A stretch of DNA of 64,000 bases from an uncultured Candidatus Melainabacteria bacterium (GTDB taxonomy: Bacteria > Cyanobacteriota > Vampirovibrionia > Gastranaerophilales > Gastranaerophilaceae). A program made the position numbers and the translations under genes. Below the pieces are notes generated by a model. That model did not search any database and had not been told where the DNA came from. It saw only the letters and a program-made list of their open reading frames with translations. Positions within the stretch are counted from its first letter, which is position 1; every line of letters begins with the position of its first letter. The stretch is from positions 1 to 64,000 of the forward strand of contig CAKVLN010000004.1 of NCBI GenBank assembly GCA_934757275.1, written 5' to 3'. Of the stretch, positions 33,572 through 41,722 are shown one piece after another.

Positions 33572-34939
33572 TTATAAATTAATCAAATACCAAGTAACTA
33601 ATGTCAAATACACTGCTAAGCCAATAACGTCGATTGTTGTAGCGATTACAGGTCCAGAGGCAACGGCTGGGTCTATCTTCATTTTTTTAAGCACCAAAGG
33701 GGTACAAGTTCCAATCATCGTCGCAATGGTCATATTCAAAGACATCGCAACACCAACAATCAAGCCCAATTCCAGATTATGTTGCCAACCCCAAGTTACA
33801 AGAGTTACCAAAAGCCCGAAAATCAAGCCAATACTCAAGCCCGTAATGGTTTCACGCATAATATGGTGCCAGCCAGAACTCAAAGAAATTTGTCCAGTTG
33901 ACATACCACGAACCATAAGTGTTATACTTTGAGTACCAATATTACCGCCCAAACCCGCTAAAAGTGGCATAAACGCAGCAATAATTGGCAGAGCCGTAAA
34001 GGTTTTATCGTACTTATTCGTAATCGTTACTGCAATAAATTCACCAATCAAAGTAATAAACAACCAAGGAATACGAGCCTTAATCGAATGTGCAAGGCTA
34101 CCTGTCAAAATGTCGTCATCTTCGTCGCCCAAATCTGTTACGATACCAGAAGATGTCAAGATTTCATCAGTAGTTTCTTCTTCCACAATGTCTTGAACGT
34201 CGTCCCAAGTTACAATCCCTTTCAAGTGGTTATACAAGTCAACAACTGGCAGAGCATTGAATTGATATTTCATAAAAATATCGGCAATGTGATCTTGATA
34301 ATCGTCAACGTGAACTTTTACCAAATCTTTTGACATCAAATCAGAAATATTCAAATCAGTAGGAGCAGTAATCAAGTTTCTCAAAGACGCAACACCTACC
34401 AAATGATTGTTTTTGTCGACAACATAGACATAATAAAGTTCCATGTTCTCTTTTTCGGCTTTAATTCTAATTGTATCAAGAGCCTCTTTCACCGTCATAT
34501 TGTCGTATACAGTAAGTACAAGCGGGGTCATGATACCACCAGCGGTATCCTCGTTATAAGTCAAAAGTTCTCGAATTTCAGAAGAGAATTTTTGGGGTAA
34601 CTTATCCAAATAAGCCTGCGATTCGTCTTCTTCCATATCACCCAAAACGTCCGCCGCCTCGTCGTGCGGAAGTTTTGAAATCAATCTCGACGCCAATCCT
34701 TTATCTACATCACTCAAAATCTCGACTTGAAGTTGAGGTGGTAAGTATTCAATAACATCTGCAGCTTTTTCTTCATTAATATGAGTTATGCACGCCAAAC
34801 GCTCTTCTGGTCTAAGTTTTTGGAAAATATCCGCCAAATCTGCAGAGTGATAAGTCGCAAGTTCATCACGAAGTTGCTGTTCTGCATTTGATTCTATCAA
34901 TTCTTGTATTCTATCGATTGTATTTTCTATATTTGGCAT
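33572..34939 (-). CDS. mgtE: Magnesium transporter MgtE
   Basis: 455 residues from ATG 34937-34939, with AAAGGAAAATAGTA upstream; 21 in-frame codons before it are less likely. Order: superhelical N domain (residues 10-125, e.g. ADIFQKLRPEERLACI), two CBS domains (about 130-255; SLRNLITAPTDLN, FNALPVVDLYNHLKGIVT), then five membrane segments from about 280 with the signature AAFMPLLAGLGGNIGTQSITLMVRGM. It is a Mg2+ channel gated by cytoplasmic Mg2+ through the N and CBS domains. Confidence 0.97.
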   Translation of the reverse strand: MPNIENTIDRIQELIESNAEQQLRDELATYHSADLADIFQKLRPEERLACITHINEEKAADVIEYLPPQLQVEILSDVDKGLASRLISKLPHDEAADVLGDMEEDESQAYLDKLPQKFSSEIRELLTYNEDTAGGIMTPLVLTVYDNMTVKEALDTIRIKAEKENMELYYVYVVDKNNHLVGVASLRNLITAPTDLNISDLMSKDLVKVHVDDYQDHIADIFMKYQFNALPVVDLYNHLKGIVTWDDVQDIVEEETTDEILTSSGIVTDLGDEDDDILTGSLAHSIKARIPWLFITLIGEFIAVTITNKYDKTFTALPIIAAFMPLLAGLGGNIGTQSITLMVRGMSTGQISLSSGWHHIMRETITGLSIGLIFGLLVTLVTWGWQHNLELGLIVGVAMSLNMTIATMIGTCTPLVLKKMKIDPAVASGPVIATTIDVIGLAVYLTLVTWYLINL

Positions 34940-35010
34940 TACTATTTTCCTTTCTGAAACCTCCATAAATAGGAAAGTCACAGTTGTTGGCGAGCCGTAC
35001 AAGCTTTACA

Positions 35011-35060
35011 GATAAAAACCCTTCCTAACCTTCCCTAACTAGGGAAGGAACTTGTTTTAT
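35011..35060 (-). terminator. Terminator of yajQ
   Basis: CCTTCCCTA/TAGGGAAGG (35029-35037 with 35040-35048) forms a 9-bp hairpin. GATAAAA and TTTTATC at the outer ends can extend it. Read on the minus strand it is followed by AGGAAGGGTTTTT. Confidence 0.75.
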
Positions 35061-35557
35061 CTATAATTAGTAAACTGCAATGGCGCATCATATTTTTCTT
35101 CATTTTTTCTCAAAAGTTGGATTACAGTTTGCAAATCATCTCTGCTTTTGCCTGAAACTCTAACTTGTTCGCCTTGAATTGAGGCTTGAACTTTTAGTTT
35201 TGAGTCTTTAATATCTGCAACTATCTTCTTTGCCAACTCTTGTGTTAAGCCTTTTTTAAGATTAAATACTTGTCTAACATTTCCACCTAGAGCGTTTTCA
35301 ATTTGTTGAGCATCAAGAATTTTAATACTCAAGCCACGCTTTACAAGTTTAGATTGAAGAATGTCATAAATATTTCTAAGTTTCATTTCATCGTTTGTTG
35401 TTATGGTTATTGATTTTTCACCTTCCAAATCTATTGAAGAATTAGAATTTTTCAAATCAAAACGTGATGTCAAATCTCTTTTTACTTGGTCAATAGCATT
35501 CACTAGCTCTTGACGGTCAAATTCTGAAACTACATCAAAACTACAATCTTTCGCCAT
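35057..35557 (-). CDS. YajQ family nucleotide-binding protein
   Basis: 166 residues, full length for the family. Starts MAKDCSFDVVSEFDRQELVNAIDQVKRDLTSRFD, then SSIDLEGEKSITITTNDEMKL and KKIVADIKDSKLKVQASIQGEQVRVSGKSRDDLQ. YajQ proteins have two ferredoxin-like domains; a Xanthomonas member binds cyclic di-GMP. No c-di-GMP enzyme is seen in the window. GTAGGAGTTAATT precedes the ATG. Ends in its own terminator. Confidence 0.93.
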   Translation of the reverse strand: MAKDCSFDVVSEFDRQELVNAIDQVKRDLTSRFDLKNSNSSIDLEGEKSITITTNDEMKLRNIYDILQSKLVKRGLSIKILDAQQIENALGGNVRQVFNLKKGLTQELAKKIVADIKDSKLKVQASIQGEQVRVSGKSRDDLQTVIQLLRKNEEKYDAPLQFTNYR

Positions 35558-35685
35558 AATTAACTCCTACTTGATTAGTACATAATTATAATAACATGAA
35601 TAAGAAATTCAAATTATAACAGTTGAAAAAAGTTTATATGTTATAATTAATATGAAATTATTCTTGATTATAAAAAGGAGTTTTT

Positions 35686-36864
35686 ATGAAACGAGCAATT
35701 ATTATGGTTATCGATTCTATGGGCATTGGCGCAATGCCTGATTGTGAAGAATTTGGCGACATCAAAGAATGTAACACACTAAGAAATGTTTGCGCCTTCA
35801 ATAAAGGTCTTGACGTTCCATCTCTTGAGCTTTTGGGCTTGGGAAATATTCAAGATTTTGAAGGTATAAATAAAACAGCTACTCCAATTGGTCAATATGG
35901 AACTTTGAGAGAAAAGTCAAAAGGAAAAGACACAACAACTGGACATTGGGAAATTGCCGGACTTGTTTCAGAAAAACCATTTGCGACCTTCCCACAAGGT
36001 TTTCCAAAAGAACTTATCGACAAATTTATTGAAGAAACTGGCTGCAAAGGAATTTTGGCAAATATTCCAGCAAGCGGTACCGCAATTATCGAACAACTTA
36101 ATGAAGAACATCACAAAACAGGTTTCCCAATTGTTTACACCTCTGCTGATAGTGTTTTCCAAATTGCGCTTGATACAGATTTAATTCCACTGGAAACTCT
36201 TTACAAGTGGTGCGAAATTGCAAGAAAAATCTTAGACGAAGGCAAATACAATGTAGCAAGAGTTATTGCACGTCCTTACAAAATTATTGATGGAAAGCCA
36301 ACAAGAATTTCAAAAGACAGACGTGATTATTCTATGGCTCCATTTGGCAAAACTGTACTAGACAAAGTTAAAGATAGTGGCGCAAAAGTTATCGGCATTG
36401 GTAAAATTGAGGACATTTTTGAAAAAGCTGGTATTACGCACGCAATTCACACAGGCTCTAACAAAGAAGGTTTAGAACTTACAATTAAAGCGATTAATGG
36501 CAGTTTAGACTTAGAAGCTATCAAATACAAAGATGCAAATATTACTGATAATGACAGAGAAATCATCTTTACAAACCTTGTTGATACAGACATGCTTTTT
36601 GGCCACAGAAACAATGCAGAAGGTTACGGCAAGGCTATTGAAGAAATTGACGAATATTTAGAGAAAATTCTTCCACTTATCGGCGAAGATGACCTACTAA
36701 TAATCACTGCTGACCACGGTTGTGACCCAACAGTTCCAGGAACAGACCACACAAGAGAACAAGTTCCCGTATTATATTATTCAAGAGGAATTGAACCAAA
36801 AGACTTAGGCGTAACTCTTGGCTTTGACTCAATTGCACAAAGAGTGTCTGACTGGTTATTTTAA
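35686..36864 (+). CDS. deoB: Phosphopentomutase
   Basis: 392 residues. Metal-binding start IIMVIDSMGIGAMPDCEEFGD, KGKDTTTGHWEIAGL with the phosphorylated Thr, YTSADSVFQIA, NLVDTDMLFGHRNN and the C-terminal ITADHGCDPTVPGTDHTREQVP all fit DeoB of the alkaline-phosphatase superfamily. It interconverts ribose/deoxyribose 1- and 5-phosphates in nucleoside salvage. AAAAAGGAGTTTTT precedes the ATG. It is followed by a small ferredoxin gene. Confidence 0.97.
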   Translation: MKRAIIMVIDSMGIGAMPDCEEFGDIKECNTLRNVCAFNKGLDVPSLELLGLGNIQDFEGINKTATPIGQYGTLREKSKGKDTTTGHWEIAGLVSEKPFATFPQGFPKELIDKFIEETGCKGILANIPASGTAIIEQLNEEHHKTGFPIVYTSADSVFQIALDTDLIPLETLYKWCEIARKILDEGKYNVARVIARPYKIIDGKPTRISKDRRDYSMAPFGKTVLDKVKDSGAKVIGIGKIEDIFEKAGITHAIHTGSNKEGLELTIKAINGSLDLEAIKYKDANITDNDREIIFTNLVDTDMLFGHRNNAEGYGKAIEEIDEYLEKILPLIGEDDLLIITADHGCDPTVPGTDHTREQVPVLYYSRGIEPKDLGVTLGFDSIAQRVSDWLF

Positions 36865-36934
36865 TTTTAAATTTTAGCGGTATAATAAGTATGTTCTTTA
36901 AAAAGAACTGTAAAATATAAAAAGGAGAAAACAA

Positions 36935-37111
36935 ATGAACGTAACTATTGAAGATTCTTGTATTGGTTGTGGCGCATGCGAATCAATTTGTGATGCAGTT
37001 TTCCACGTTGAAGATAGAGCAGAAGTAAAAGAAGCTGGTATTGCTGGCAATGAAGCTTGTGTTGAAGAAGCAGCAAACGCTTGCCCAGTTTCAGCTATTA
37101 CAGTTGCATAA
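36935..37111 (+). CDS. Single-cluster [4Fe-4S] ferredoxin
   Basis: 58 residues, a complete small gene from ATG 36935 to TAA 37111 with AAAAAGGAGAAAACAA upstream. CIGCGACESIC near the N-terminus and ACPVSAI near the C-terminus give the four ligands of one [4Fe-4S] cluster (Cys9, Cys12, Cys15 and the Cys-Pro cysteine). Two further cysteines (near residues 19 and 44) stand where a second cluster or disulphide occurs in related ferredoxins. It would carry electrons for ferredoxin-linked enzymes such as the 2-oxoacid oxidoreductase at 9086. Confidence 0.92.
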   Translation: MNVTIEDSCIGCGACESICDAVFHVEDRAEVKEAGIAGNEACVEEAANACPVSAITVA

Positions 37112-37127
37112 GATTTTTTAATCAATT

Positions 37128-37163
37128 AAAAAGGCGAACTTTTTTCAAAAGTTCGCCTTTTTT
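37128..37163. terminator. Terminator after the ferredoxin gene
   Basis: A perfect 16-bp stem, AAAAAGGCGAACTTTT/AAAAGTTCGCCTTTTT, with a 3-4 nt loop. Works in both directions and may also end the convergent gene at 37179. Confidence 0.92.
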
Positions 37164-37178
37164 ACATCTCTTCAATTT

Positions 37179-38441
37179 TTAAAACATATCACACGGAGTT
37201 TTACCCTTCTTCAACAACTCCATAATTGGCTCTAAAAATTTTTCTTCCTCTTCAAGTTGTGTTTTTAAAGAATAATACGAAATTTCGACAAGCTCTTTGC
37301 AAATCGCAGAAATCGGTGTTTTTCTCAACTTCGCTGAAATTGCATATCTTGCAACGTTATAGCGAAGTTCATTAATCTCATTGAAGGAATATTTGCAAAG
37401 CAGATTTTCCACTTCTTCCATAGCAGAAGGCGAATACATTATACCTTTGTACAAAGCAGGAATTGAATATTCTAAACCTCCGCCCACGCAATCGTGATTT
37501 CTGATTTCAATAAAATTACGCAAACGAACTTCTGGGAAATATAAATTTGAATGCAATTGCCAGTCTTCAAGCGTCGCATTAAAGCCTTCAAACCCCTTTT
37601 CCATAAATTGTTTGAAAGTCAATCTGCCATTCAAATTAAGCGTACTATTTTCTCGATTAATAAATATCATTGGGGTATCTAAGAGCAAGTTGACATAATC
37701 TTTAAAGCTCATTCCGTCTTGAAATTTTGTTGCAAAACCGCAACGCTCGTTATCAGTATTCAACCACGCAAGCGCACGAAAAGACTTATAACCAGTATCA
37801 ACTCCACCTCTAATTTTTGAGTTTGCATACATCGCAGTTGCAAATGGCATCATCAAATTTGCAACCCTGAATTTTCTCATCGCATCTTCTTCTGACGCAT
37901 AATCAATACCAACTTGAATACCCGCAGTTTCCCTCATCATTACGTCTGATAAAATTCCCCACAAATAATTTGCCATAATTGCGTATCTGCGCTTTGGAAG
38001 AAGTTTAATATTTTTGTAAGTCGTAGTTGGAGAAACACCTTTATTAATCAATTCAATACCAAATTCTTCAAGAATTGGCGACAAATTAGAATCAATTTCT
38101 TCTACCTTACGTTTGATATCTCTAATTAACCTCTGCGGTTCTAAGCTCAATTCTATTTGACACCCAGGTTCTAGCGTAATTGTATCGTGAAGTTTTTTAA
38201 GCCCAATAATATTTGTATCGTCTAGAATATAATCCCAATTATCGTCCTTTGCGAACTCTCTTAATAACTCGCAAATGCCCCATTCGCCAGCATAACCCAC
38301 TACCTCTTTTGTTAACTTATTTAAAGGTATTCGCTCGTATTCCATACCAATTTTTTTAGAAGTTTTGCACCCTAAAATAAACTCGTCTAATAGTTGACCA
38401 TACTCTAAGCGTTCTTCTGCTTTCACTTTACATTGATTCAC
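37179..38441 (-). CDS. gshA: Glutamate-cysteine ligase, GCS2 (plant/alphaproteobacterial) type
   Basis: 420 residues from GTG 38439-38441, chosen on AAAGGAG 6 bp upstream. The signature ITLEPGCQIELSLEPQRLIRDI (near residues 90-111) matches the plant-type enzyme, and GMEYERIPL, GIQVGIDYASEEDAMRKFRVANLMMP and IEIRNHD also fit. It joins Glu and Cys in the first step of glutathione synthesis. A gshB-like ligase is not in the window. Related EgtA (ergothioneine) is a possible alternative. Glutathione synthesis would be unusual in a strict anaerobe. Confidence 0.85.
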   Translation of the reverse strand: MNQCKVKAEERLEYGQLLDEFILGCKTSKKIGMEYERIPLNKLTKEVVGYAGEWGICELLREFAKDDNWDYILDDTNIIGLKKLHDTITLEPGCQIELSLEPQRLIRDIKRKVEEIDSNLSPILEEFGIELINKGVSPTTTYKNIKLLPKRRYAIMANYLWGILSDVMMRETAGIQVGIDYASEEDAMRKFRVANLMMPFATAMYANSKIRGGVDTGYKSFRALAWLNTDNERCGFATKFQDGMSFKDYVNLLLDTPMIFINRENSTLNLNGRLTFKQFMEKGFEGFNATLEDWQLHSNLYFPEVRLRNFIEIRNHDCVGGGLEYSIPALYKGIMYSPSAMEEVENLLCKYSFNEINELRYNVARYAISAKLRKTPISAICKELVEISYYSLKTQLEEEEKFLEPIMELLKKGKTPCDMF

Positions 38442-38612
38442 GATACTCTCCTTTTTTAATTATACATGAAATATACTTTTGCATTTTTAATTTTGGACAA
38501 AATACCCATACCCCAATCTGCTCATTTTCATGCATTGATTTGTGATAGTTGAATTTCCTTAACAAATCTATTCTAATTTAAGATTGATATTTTAACATTT
38601 CCCTGTTTGTAC

Positions 38613-38618
38613 TATTAT
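38613..38618 (+). promoter_or_regulatory. -10 box close to the ksgA start
   Basis: TATTAT ends 7 bp before the ATG at 38626, and no Shine-Dalgarno is visible. Transcription would start at or next to the ATG, giving a leaderless mRNA. Confidence 0.45.
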
Positions 38619-38625
38619 AAATACC

Positions 38626-39462
38626 ATGGTGGATTATTTACAAAGAGCAAAGTTTTTTAGAACAAAAAAAAGATTAGGTCAGAATTTCTTGGTTAATCCT
38701 GACGTAATCGGTGATATCATTGACTTTGCAAAGATTACAAAAGAAGATACAGTATTAGAAATCGGCCCTGGGGTCGGCTTTGTTACAGAACAATTAGTTA
38801 AGCATGCCAAAAAAGTTATTGCAGTCGAACTTGACGAAGAAGCTATTAAAGAGCTTGAAAAACTTGAATGTGACAATTTGGAAATCATTCATAATGATAT
38901 CCTTAAAACAGATATTTCAGCCCTTTCAGAAGAAAACGTAAAAGTTGTTGCAAACATTCCTTATTACATTACTTCGCCAATTATAGCGCACCTTTTAGGC
39001 GAAATCGACGATTTGGCAAACAAAAACAGAAATAAGATTAAAGATATTATTCTGATGGTTCAAGAAGAAGTTGCAAGAAGAATTGTTGCAACAGAAAAAA
39101 GCCAATCTAAGCAATATGGACTTTTAACAATTCTTTCTCAATTCTGGGCTGATTGTGAAATTATAAGGCTTGTTGGACGCAAATCTTTTTATCCAGCACC
39201 AAAAGTTAACTCTGCCCTAGTTTCTTTGAAGGTAAGAAAAGAACCGCTACTTCAACTTAGCGATTATTCCTTCTTTAGGCGTGTTATTAAAGCAGCTTTT
39301 TCTCAAAGAAGAAAAACGCTTAAAAACTGCCTTGTTGGCGCAGGTTTTGATAAAGAAAAAGTCGCAAAAGCTATTTCTGATTTGGGCTTAGACGAAAATA
39401 TTCGTGGCGAAAAGCTTTCTATACAAGAGTTTGGTAAATTGGCAGGAGCACTGCAAGAGTGA
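38626..39462 (+). CDS. rsmA: 16S rRNA adenine dimethyltransferase
   Basis: 278 residues. KKRLGQNFLVNPDVIGDI, the SAM-binding VLEIGPGVGFVTEQL, IHNDILKTD, the catalytic NIPYYITSPI and the C-terminal AFSQRRKTLKNCL are the usual KsgA/RsmA motifs. It dimethylates two adjacent adenines in helix 45 of 16S rRNA. No Shine-Dalgarno is present. Its TGA stop overlaps the ATG of the next gene (TGATG). Confidence 0.97.
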   Translation: MVDYLQRAKFFRTKKRLGQNFLVNPDVIGDIIDFAKITKEDTVLEIGPGVGFVTEQLVKHAKKVIAVELDEEAIKELEKLECDNLEIIHNDILKTDISALSEENVKVVANIPYYITSPIIAHLLGEIDDLANKNRNKIKDIILMVQEEVARRIVATEKSQSKQYGLLTILSQFWADCEIIRLVGRKSFYPAPKVNSALVSLKVRKEPLLQLSDYSFFRRVIKAAFSQRRKTLKNCLVGAGFDKEKVAKAISDLGLDENIRGEKLSIQEFGKLAGALQE

Positions 39463-40445
39463 TGAAGATTTTATTTATAAACTTTGGCGGTCTAGGTGAC
39501 GAAATATTATTTCTTCCAACAATTATTTCTGTCAAGAAACAATTTCCGGAGGCTGAAATAACTTTGGCACTTGAGCCTAGAAGTAAAGGAATTATAAGCC
39601 TTACAAATATTATTGATAAAACTCTGTTTGCAGATATTAAAGGTAAGAACAAATACCTTGAACTTTTTAAACTTCTGCTAAAAATCTGGACAAACAAATT
39701 CGACATGGTAATTTCATCAGGTTCAAACAAATTTATTTCAATGTTTTTAGCTGCAACTCTTATCCCGAAACGTTATGGTTACAATTCTGGTAAACTAAGC
39801 GAAATTCTTTTAACAAAAGCAGTAGAACTGAACAAAAACCAATACGCAGTTAATATGTACCACGATTTAGTTAGAAGTATCACAGAAATTAATACCGAGT
39901 TACCACAAATTGATGTCGAAAAAAGACAAACTGAGGCTAACACAGTTCTCATTCACCCAGGGGTGAGCCTTTTGAGCGTCAAAAAAGGTATGATTAAGAC
40001 TATTCCTGCTGCTAAGTGGGCAGAAGTGGTTGAAAAACTTGCAGACCACGGCAAAAAAGTTATTTTGGCAGGTGGACCTGACGATAAAGAAACAATTGAA
40101 ACAATTGAAAAACTTGTTCCTGCAAAAAAATATGTCAACATGTATGGCAAAACAAAAAACTTAAAAGAGTTGGCTGAACTAATTTCTGGAGCTGAAAAGT
40201 TCTTATGCTCTGATTCTGCACCTTTGCACGTTGCAATAGCTTTAGGCGTAAAAACTTATGTAATTTTTGGTTCAACAGATGATAAAAAATTAATTCCACT
40301 AAATGGTAAAGTAGTTCCAATAAAAGCAAATTGTAATTGTCCACTTCAACCATGCCTTTGGGAAAGACGCCAAACAACTTGCGAAAACTTAGATTGCTTG
40401 AAATTATCTTCTGATGAAATTGTAGAAACTGTAATTAACAAATAA
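39462..40445 (+). CDS. Family 9 glycosyltransferase (heptosyltransferase-like)
   Basis: 327 residues, GT-B fold. The start MKILFINFGGLGDEILFLPTI, the mid segment VLIHPGVSLLSVKKGMIKTIPAAKW, VILAGGPDDKE and the donor site CSDSAPLHVAIALGVKTYVIFGSTDDKKLIP match the ADP-heptose:LPS heptosyltransferase family. This suggests lipopolysaccharide-type surface glycans, fitting a Gram-negative envelope. The ATG at 39462 overlaps the rsmA stop; a GTG one codon upstream is an alternative. coaD follows 10 bp later. Confidence 0.9.
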   Translation: MKILFINFGGLGDEILFLPTIISVKKQFPEAEITLALEPRSKGIISLTNIIDKTLFADIKGKNKYLELFKLLLKIWTNKFDMVISSGSNKFISMFLAATLIPKRYGYNSGKLSEILLTKAVELNKNQYAVNMYHDLVRSITEINTELPQIDVEKRQTEANTVLIHPGVSLLSVKKGMIKTIPAAKWAEVVEKLADHGKKVILAGGPDDKETIETIEKLVPAKKYVNMYGKTKNLKELAELISGAEKFLCSDSAPLHVAIALGVKTYVIFGSTDDKKLIPLNGKVVPIKANCNCPLQPCLWERRQTTCENLDCLKLSSDEIVETVINK

Positions 40446-40455
40446 AGGTGAAAAT

Positions 40456-40929
40456 ATGACAATTGCGATATACCCAGGGAGTTTTGACCCAATTACAAAC
40501 GGACATATTGATATTTTAAAAAGCGGTGCTGAAATTTTTGACAAAGTAATTATCGCAGTGTCTTATAATGTAAACAAAAAAGGCTTTTTACCAATTGAGG
40601 AGCGTGTTGCCTTGATTAAAGAAAGCGTTAAAGATATTCCAAATGTTGAAGTTGATTCATTTCAAGGTTTGACAGTTGAATACGCTAAAAAACGTGGCGC
40701 AGAAGTTCTTTTAAGAGGTTTGAGAACTTCTTTTGACTTTGAGTATGAAATGCAACTTTCGCAAACCAATAATGCGCTATATAACAACATTAAAACCGTT
40801 TTCTTAATAACAAAACCAGAATACAATTTTATTTCCTCATCATCTGTTAGAGAAATTCTAATCAACGGTGGTGATATCACAAATTTTGTACCAGAGGCAG
40901 TTTACGCTAGGTTTAATGATAAAAAATAG
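40456..40929 (+). CDS. coaD: Phosphopantetheine adenylyltransferase
   Basis: 157 residues. AIYPGSFDPITNGHIDIL holds the nucleotide-binding motif, with the His of TNGH; VLLRGLRTSFDFEYEMQ and ISSSSVREI complete the family pattern. Penultimate step of coenzyme A synthesis. AAAGGTGAAAAT precedes the ATG. Third gene of the rsmA, GT9, coaD run. Confidence 0.98.
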   Translation: MTIAIYPGSFDPITNGHIDILKSGAEIFDKVIIAVSYNVNKKGFLPIEERVALIKESVKDIPNVEVDSFQGLTVEYAKKRGAEVLLRGLRTSFDFEYEMQLSQTNNALYNNIKTVFLITKPEYNFISSSSVREILINGGDITNFVPEAVYARFNDKK

Positions 40930-40992
40930 TAGGTTGCAAAGCTTTCTTTCTTCTTTTAAAATAAACGTATAACAAGATAAGGTGAGTATTTT

Positions 40993-41706
40993 ATGGTTGA
41001 AAAGAAAAGAATTTTGATAGTCGACGACGACACTGAAATCAGAGATTTATTGGAGTTTGACATTTCATCAAGCGGTTATTTTGTTGATACTGCTCGTGAT
41101 GGCATGGAGGGGTTAAATAAAGCTTTAAATAACAAATATGACTTGATTTTGTTAGACGTTATGATGCCAAAAATGAATGGTTTCAATGTTTGCAAAAATA
41201 TTCGTCAAGCAAAAATCGACGTACCAATTCTTATGCTAACCGCAAAAGGTACAATTGGTGACAAAACCAGCGGTTTTGACAACGGCGCAGACGATTATTT
41301 AGTTAAACCGTTTGACGTTCAAGAGGTTTTGTTGCGTATTAGAGTGTTATTAAGACGCAATCAACCACCTGTTGAAAGCATTACCTCTAACGAGATTTTA
41401 GAGGCTGGCGAAATCGAAATTTTGCCAGATACTTTGGAAACAATTATTCTCAATAAAAAAATTAAACTTACTCCAACAGAGTTTGAAATTTTGTATTGCT
41501 TAATGCAACATTTCAACAAGCCTGTAACTTTGGCAACACTTCTTGAAGAGGTTTGGGGTTATAGCAGTGACGAGGACGTAAGAATGTTGAGAGTTCACGT
41601 TGGCGCATTGAGAAATAAAATCGAACCTGATACGAAAAAACCAAAATATCTTCACACAGTTACAAATGTTGGGTATAAATTAACACCATTTGGTGAAGAA
41701 AACTAA
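40993..41706 (+). CDS. OmpR-family response regulator, RpaA/RpaB-like
   Basis: 237 residues. Receiver domain with DDD at 11-13, phosphorylation site Asp55 in LLDVMMPK, and LVKPFD. Winged-helix DNA-binding domain at about 135-232: LTPTEFEILYCLMQHF, LLEEVWGYSSDEDVRMLRVHVGALRNKIEPD and TNVGYKL. The DNA-binding part is close in style to cyanobacterial RpaA and RpaB. RpaB binds HLR1 sites, three of which occur in this window. Co-transcribed with the sensor kinase 17 bp downstream. Confidence 0.93.
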   Translation: MVEKKRILIVDDDTEIRDLLEFDISSSGYFVDTARDGMEGLNKALNNKYDLILLDVMMPKMNGFNVCKNIRQAKIDVPILMLTAKGTIGDKTSGFDNGADDYLVKPFDVQEVLLRIRVLLRRNQPPVESITSNEILEAGEIEILPDTLETIILNKKIKLTPTEFEILYCLMQHFNKPVTLATLLEEVWGYSSDEDVRMLRVHVGALRNKIEPDTKKPKYLHTVTNVGYKLTPFGEEN

Positions 41707-41722
41707 ACAAAAAGGAACTTCA

